DNA of 64,000 nt. Origin: Proteiniclasticum sediminis. Lineage in GTDB: Bacteria > Bacillota > Clostridia > Clostridiales > Clostridiaceae. The stretch's first letter is position 1. Every line of letters starts with the position of its first letter. The notes beneath the pieces are model-generated. The model was not told the origin of the DNA. It made no database searches and was given only the letters and a program-made list of their open reading frames with translations. The stretch is taken from positions 39,568 to 103,567 of the forward strand of contig NZ_JAGSCS010000009.1 in NCBI RefSeq assembly GCF_018128025.1. The letters are read 5' to 3'. Position numbers and translations under genes: made by a program. This document shows, one piece after another, positions 60,991 to 64,000 of this stretch.

Positions 60991-61052
60991 ATCAACACCT
61001 CCAATTATTACCCTTAATTATACTATAGTTGTCTTAAAAATGAAAACGCAAC

Positions 61053-61727
61053 CTAGAGCGCGTCCTCCGTCTTCCCCAGGATTTCCTGGAAGATGTCCTC
61101 CTTGGTGCGCATGCTCTCCTCCCGAACACAGTGGATTACCTTCCAGCCGTACTTACGGGCGACATAGTGGGCATTCTCATAGGAAGCTTGGAGATGGTGC
61201 TCATCAGCTTCATGGATATCTTTTTGGGCTTCCCCGGTAATTTTATTCATCCTTTCCTTGGTCATGGCCATGGTGATTTCTGGGGGCACATCCAAAAAGA
61301 AGACGACATCCGGTTTTGGCAGTTTATACATCTCAAATTCCAGCTCATAGACCCAGTGCAGGAATTTGTCTTTCTCGGCCTGATCCGGCAGCTTCGACGC
61401 CTGATGCACCATATTGGCGGTGGTGTAACGGTCAGCGATGATAATGCCCCCTGCCTCATAAAACGCTTTCCACTTCGTCATGAACGAAGCATAGCGATCC
61501 GCGGCAAAGAAACTGGACGCTACATATGCCGACACATCCGCAGGATCCTTTCCAAAATCTCCCCGCAGGTACATTTTAACCAGGGTTGAACTTTCGGAAT
61601 CATAGTCCGGAAACTCAATTTTACGGACATTCAGCCCCTTGCCTTGCAGCGTCTGGAACAGCATTTCCGATTGTGTCTGTTTTCCCGATCCGTCTACCCC
61701 TTCGATGACAATAAGTTTTCCCTTCAT
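61053..61727 (-). CDS. tmk: thymidylate kinase
   Basis: Phosphorylates dTMP to dTDP. The product is 224 residues from the ATG at 61727. The P-loop is EGVDGSGKQTQSEML, and the DR(Y/H) motif is IIADRYTTANMVHQASKL. The LID region is RMNKITGEAQKDIHEADE. It is a little longer than the E. coli enzyme, in line with a clostridial subgroup as I recall. It heads tmk-darA-holB-ricT. Confidence 0.95.
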   Translation of the reverse strand: MKGKLIVIEGVDGSGKQTQSEMLFQTLQGKGLNVRKIEFPDYDSESSTLVKMYLRGDFGKDPADVSAYVASSFFAADRYASFMTKWKAFYEAGGIIIADRYTTANMVHQASKLPDQAEKDKFLHWVYELEFEMYKLPKPDVVFFLDVPPEITMAMTKERMNKITGEAQKDIHEADEHHLQASYENAHYVARKYGWKVIHCVREESMRTKEDIFQEILGKTEDAL

Positions 61728-61790
61728 TAAAACCAACTCCCTGCTTAGCTCAACCCCTTAAAGCGGCAACTGCCTCCGGGTTTCCCTTCA

Positions 61791-61796
61791 ATTATA
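61791..61796 (-). promoter_or_regulatory. -10 of the tmk operon
   Basis: TATAAT on the minus strand, about 65 bases upstream of tmk, preceded by ACGG like the TATAAT at 52873. No convincing -35. Confidence 0.45.
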
Positions 61797-61831
61797 CCGT
61801 ATTTCCCTTTCGTCTGGGGATTTCAGGCAAA

Positions 61832-61852
61832 TAAAAAGGCCCCTTACAGGGC
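61832..61852 (-). terminator. intrinsic terminator overlapping the end of the unknown membrane protein gene
   Basis: Minus-strand stem AAGGCCC / GGGCCTT followed by TTTATTT; the TAA stop codon of the upstream gene lies in the loop. Confidence 0.85.
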
Positions 61853-62329
61853 CTTGAGTGCGGTGTTCAATTTGTTGACCATCCCTTTGCTGGGATTGAA
61901 GATGAAGGCTTTTTTCTCTCCATCCAGAAGATACTTGCAGCAGTAGGCTCCCTTGGTGAACCCTTCGCTGTAATTCTTATTGAGATACTTTAAAAGTTCG
62001 CTCTTTTTGTCAGGACACTCCAGGGAATGGATCTGTGCCAGCTTCACTTTGGCCACCAGAAGATTCCGGTTTCCGTTGATCCGGTGAATGAGGAGATCAT
62101 CGGCGATGATGGAGTAACGATAGACATCCTTGGAACGAAGAAATACCCGATATCCGGCCAGAAGAAAAATCATGGTCAGCACCAGATCCAGTTCAGTTCG
62201 CAAAGCCGGGGGGAATCCCATTTCCTTGCTGATAATGGAGATCAAAACCAATAATGTTCCAAAGAGTATGAGAAGGAAGATGAACGGTGTTGCGCTTCTC
62301 TTCACTTTTTCATTGTATATGCATCCCAT
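61844..62329 (-). CDS. unknown two-helix membrane protein with PH-like C terminus
   Basis: I do not recognise a specific family. From the ATG at 62329 (GGAGG nine bases upstream) the product is 161 residues: a short basic N terminus, two membrane helices (about 16-35 and 46-62), and a soluble domain with YSIIADDLLIHRINGNRNLL and KVKLAQIHSLEC, which resembles bacterial PH-like (YcxB/YdbS-type) domains. It is a single gene with its own terminator, between patB and tmk. The frame extends 15 codons upstream without a site. Confidence 0.75.
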   Translation of the reverse strand: MGCIYNEKVKRSATPFIFLLILFGTLLVLISIISKEMGFPPALRTELDLVLTMIFLLAGYRVFLRSKDVYRYSIIADDLLIHRINGNRNLLVAKVKLAQIHSLECPDKKSELLKYLNKNYSEGFTKGAYCCKYLLDGEKKAFIFNPSKGMVNKLNTALKAL

Positions 62330-62750
62330 AAGGAAAAGCCTCCGATTTCTTTTGTTCTGGCCCTTGAGCCACATATGCCATTATACGCACAATCGCTGAA
62401 ATAAGCGAACCTTAAAAACGTTCCAATCTGATTCAAAATCACCTAAATTCACCACGGGACACAGTCTAAACCTTTTAGTCAATCGAATCTCTAAAAATCT
62501 TCAATTTTCTTCTGTTTTCGCCATGATCCAAGGCAGAAGAAGTTTTTTTAGAATATTCCACAAAATCACCCCAACCCCTTGAAAAATGGACGTTTATGAC
62601 GTTTTAACCAATACTGCAGGATTCATTTTCCAATACTTCAATTCAGCCTTATCTTCTGATGATTCCCCCAATTTGTGCACTCTTTGGTTTTCTACGTTCT
62701 TCGCGTGTGCTCCAGCCTTCTCTTTATGGGAAAGATGAGGGATCATCCGC
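62330..62750. other. intergenic region without recognisable gene
   Basis: About 420 mostly AT-rich bases. A minus-strand TATAAT at 62380-62385 probably serves the unknown membrane protein gene. I see no RNA gene, repeat or clear terminator for patB. A 60-codon frame overlapping the patB end is not convincing. Confidence 0.6.
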
Positions 62751-63956
62751 CTAGAAAGCCGTTTCTTCACGTTCACGAAGGGTTTTGGTCATCCGCTTTA
62801 GCCCTTCCAGCAGCACCCATCGGGGACAAGCCAGATTCATTCGCTCAAATCCTTCCCCGCCGTTTCCAAACACATACCCTTCATCAAAGAATACGAGGGC
62901 CTTTTTATGCATCAGCTTCTCCAAATCCTCTTTGCTTATCCCCAGGGGGCGAAAATCCATCCACTGAAGATAGGTTCCTTCCAGGGGATAAACTCGAACT
63001 TCGGGATGATGCTCCTCCATATAGTCCCGAAGAACTTCATGATTTCCCTGGATCACTTGGATGAGTTCCTCCAGCCAGGGTTCTCCTTCCTCATAGGCCA
63101 GCCGGCAGGCTTCATATCCTAAAGCATTGATGTTCATGATGGCCTGGCTTGCCATCTCCTTCCGGAAACGGCTCCGAAGGCCCACATCCGGAATTACCAC
63201 ATTGGAGACATGGAGTCCTGCCAAATTGAAGGTTTTGCTGGGGGCGGTGAAGATCACCATGTGTTTCGCCGCTTCCGCCGAGATTTTTGCCAGGACCGTA
63301 TGGGTGTACCCGGGCATGATGAGATCAAAGTGGATTTCATCGGAGAAGATTTTCACATGGTGTTTCTCGCAGATCTGCACCACCTGCTGAAGTTCCGGTA
63401 CGGTCCATACCCGCCCCACCGGGTTATGGGGACTGCAGAAAAGCAGCGCGGTGGTCTTCGGATCGGCTGCCTTCCGCTCCAGATCATCAAAGTCAATTTC
63501 AAACCGTCCATTTCGCTCCACCAGGGGATTTTCTACTAAGTTTCTTCCGGCAGACTTAACCGCATCGTAAAAAGGATAGTACACCGGTGTCATGACGATG
63601 ACTCCTTCCCCCGGTTCCGTCAGTGCCCGTACGGCCATATAGAAGGCGCCCACCACCCCGGGAACCGCCAGAATCCATTCTTTGCGAATTTCCCAGTCAT
63701 GGCGTTTTTTCATCCATTTCATGACAGCCTGGAGGTACTCCGGGGTATGGATGGTGTAGCCGAGAATATGCGTATCCAGGTATGCTTTCAGTCCCTCCAC
63801 AATTTCCGGCGGAGTTTTGAACTCCATATCCGCCACTGAATAAGGGATGATATCTTCCGTCACTTGGGGATTCCACCGCATCATTTGCTCATATTTCGCG
63901 GATCCTGTGCCATGGCGGTTCACCAGGATTTCAAAATCATACTTCAATCTTGCCAC
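62751..63956 (-). CDS. PatB/MalY-family PLP-dependent aminotransferase or C-S lyase
   Basis: A 401-residue fold-type I PLP enzyme. Its members act as cystathionine beta-lyases or aminotransferases. Landmarks are PYSVADMEFKTPPEIVEGLK at the start, FCSPHNPVGRVW (Asn-Pro), SDEIHFDL (Asp) and the PLP lysine in APSKTFNLAGLHVSN. The frame starts at a GTG with a poorly spaced site; a TTG three codons later (MKYDFEILVNRHGTGSAKYE) matches the usual family N terminus and is also possible. It is a single gene in this window; its substrate is not decided. Confidence 0.92.
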   Translation of the reverse strand: MARLKYDFEILVNRHGTGSAKYEQMMRWNPQVTEDIIPYSVADMEFKTPPEIVEGLKAYLDTHILGYTIHTPEYLQAVMKWMKKRHDWEIRKEWILAVPGVVGAFYMAVRALTEPGEGVIVMTPVYYPFYDAVKSAGRNLVENPLVERNGRFEIDFDDLERKAADPKTTALLFCSPHNPVGRVWTVPELQQVVQICEKHHVKIFSDEIHFDLIMPGYTHTVLAKISAEAAKHMVIFTAPSKTFNLAGLHVSNVVIPDVGLRSRFRKEMASQAIMNINALGYEACRLAYEEGEPWLEELIQVIQGNHEVLRDYMEEHHPEVRVYPLEGTYLQWMDFRPLGISKEDLEKLMHKKALVFFDEGYVFGNGGEGFERMNLACPRWVLLEGLKRMTKTLREREETAF

Positions 63957-63982
63957 CAGCCTTTCGTTAACTTCATGGCTTG

Positions 63983-63991
63983 ATTATAACA
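63983..63991 (-). promoter_or_regulatory. extended -10 upstream of patB-like gene
   Basis: TGT-TATAAT on the minus strand. The -35 would lie at the window edge or beyond it. Confidence 0.5.
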
Positions 63992-64000
63992 TGGATATTT

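Noticed and set aside
62594..62776. A 60-codon minus-strand frame downstream of the patB-like gene
   Set aside because: No ribosome site, overlaps the end of the known gene, and the translation has no family resemblance.

Overview
The window is a Firmicutes chromosome segment, most likely from a Clostridia-type anaerobe. Evidence for this is SigH, the McsA-McsB-ClpC set, YacP, Mini-III, RicT and DarA, strong AGGAGG ribosome sites, frequent GTG and TTG starts, and zinc-binding forms of S14, L33 and L36. I cannot name a genus. Nearly every gene is on the minus strand, so transcription runs from high to low coordinates. The only convincing plus-strand gene is an IS30-family transposase.

Layout from high to low coordinates. 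(1) 63956-58533: a PatB/MalY-type PLP enzyme, an unknown two-helix membrane protein, then tmk-darA-holB-ricT. (2) 58318-51028: mcsA-mcsB-clpC-radA, a PIN/TRAM membrane protein and ispD; ctsR, disA and ispF are missing from their usual places. (3) 50754-47315: a glycerol unit made of the antiterminator glpP, a leader terminator, glpK, an orphan DhaM-type PTS domain and two paralogous small membrane proteins in place of glpF. (4) 47193-44289: a shortened ProRS-like protein with eroded catalytic motifs, then cysS. (5) 43985-40912: a flavin-binding-type lipoprotein, the flavin transferase apbE, and a stand-alone rpsD. (6) 40822-38252: mrnC-rlmB-yacP and sigH. (7) 38183-33272: tRNA-Thr, a second tuf, rpmG-secE-nusG-rplK-rplA, and rplJ-rplL behind an L10 leader. 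(8) 33143-31081: a YccF protein and an IS30 element lying between rplL and rpoB. (9) 30832-18962: rpoB-rpoC, then the str operon rpsL-rpsG-fusA-tuf. (10) 18790-14711: a two-subunit ABC exporter and a HAD phosphatase, inserted between tuf and the S10 operon. (11) 14278-1: the S10-spc-alpha ribosomal supercluster from rpsJ to a truncated rpoA.

Most of the DNA is translation and transcription core, and many transcription units have clear sigma-A-type promoters (usually 17-base spacers) and intrinsic terminators. The more unusual content sits at breaks in conserved gene order. These are the degenerate ProRS, the glycerol unit without glpF whose GlpK lacks the usual HPr-phosphorylated histidine, the ApbE plus two-repeat lipoprotein pair (a possible extracellular flavin electron-transfer module), the short McsA without CtsR, the almost identical twin tuf genes, and the layered IS30 ends upstream of rpoB.

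All calls come from reading the sequence and from memory of protein families; no database search was run.
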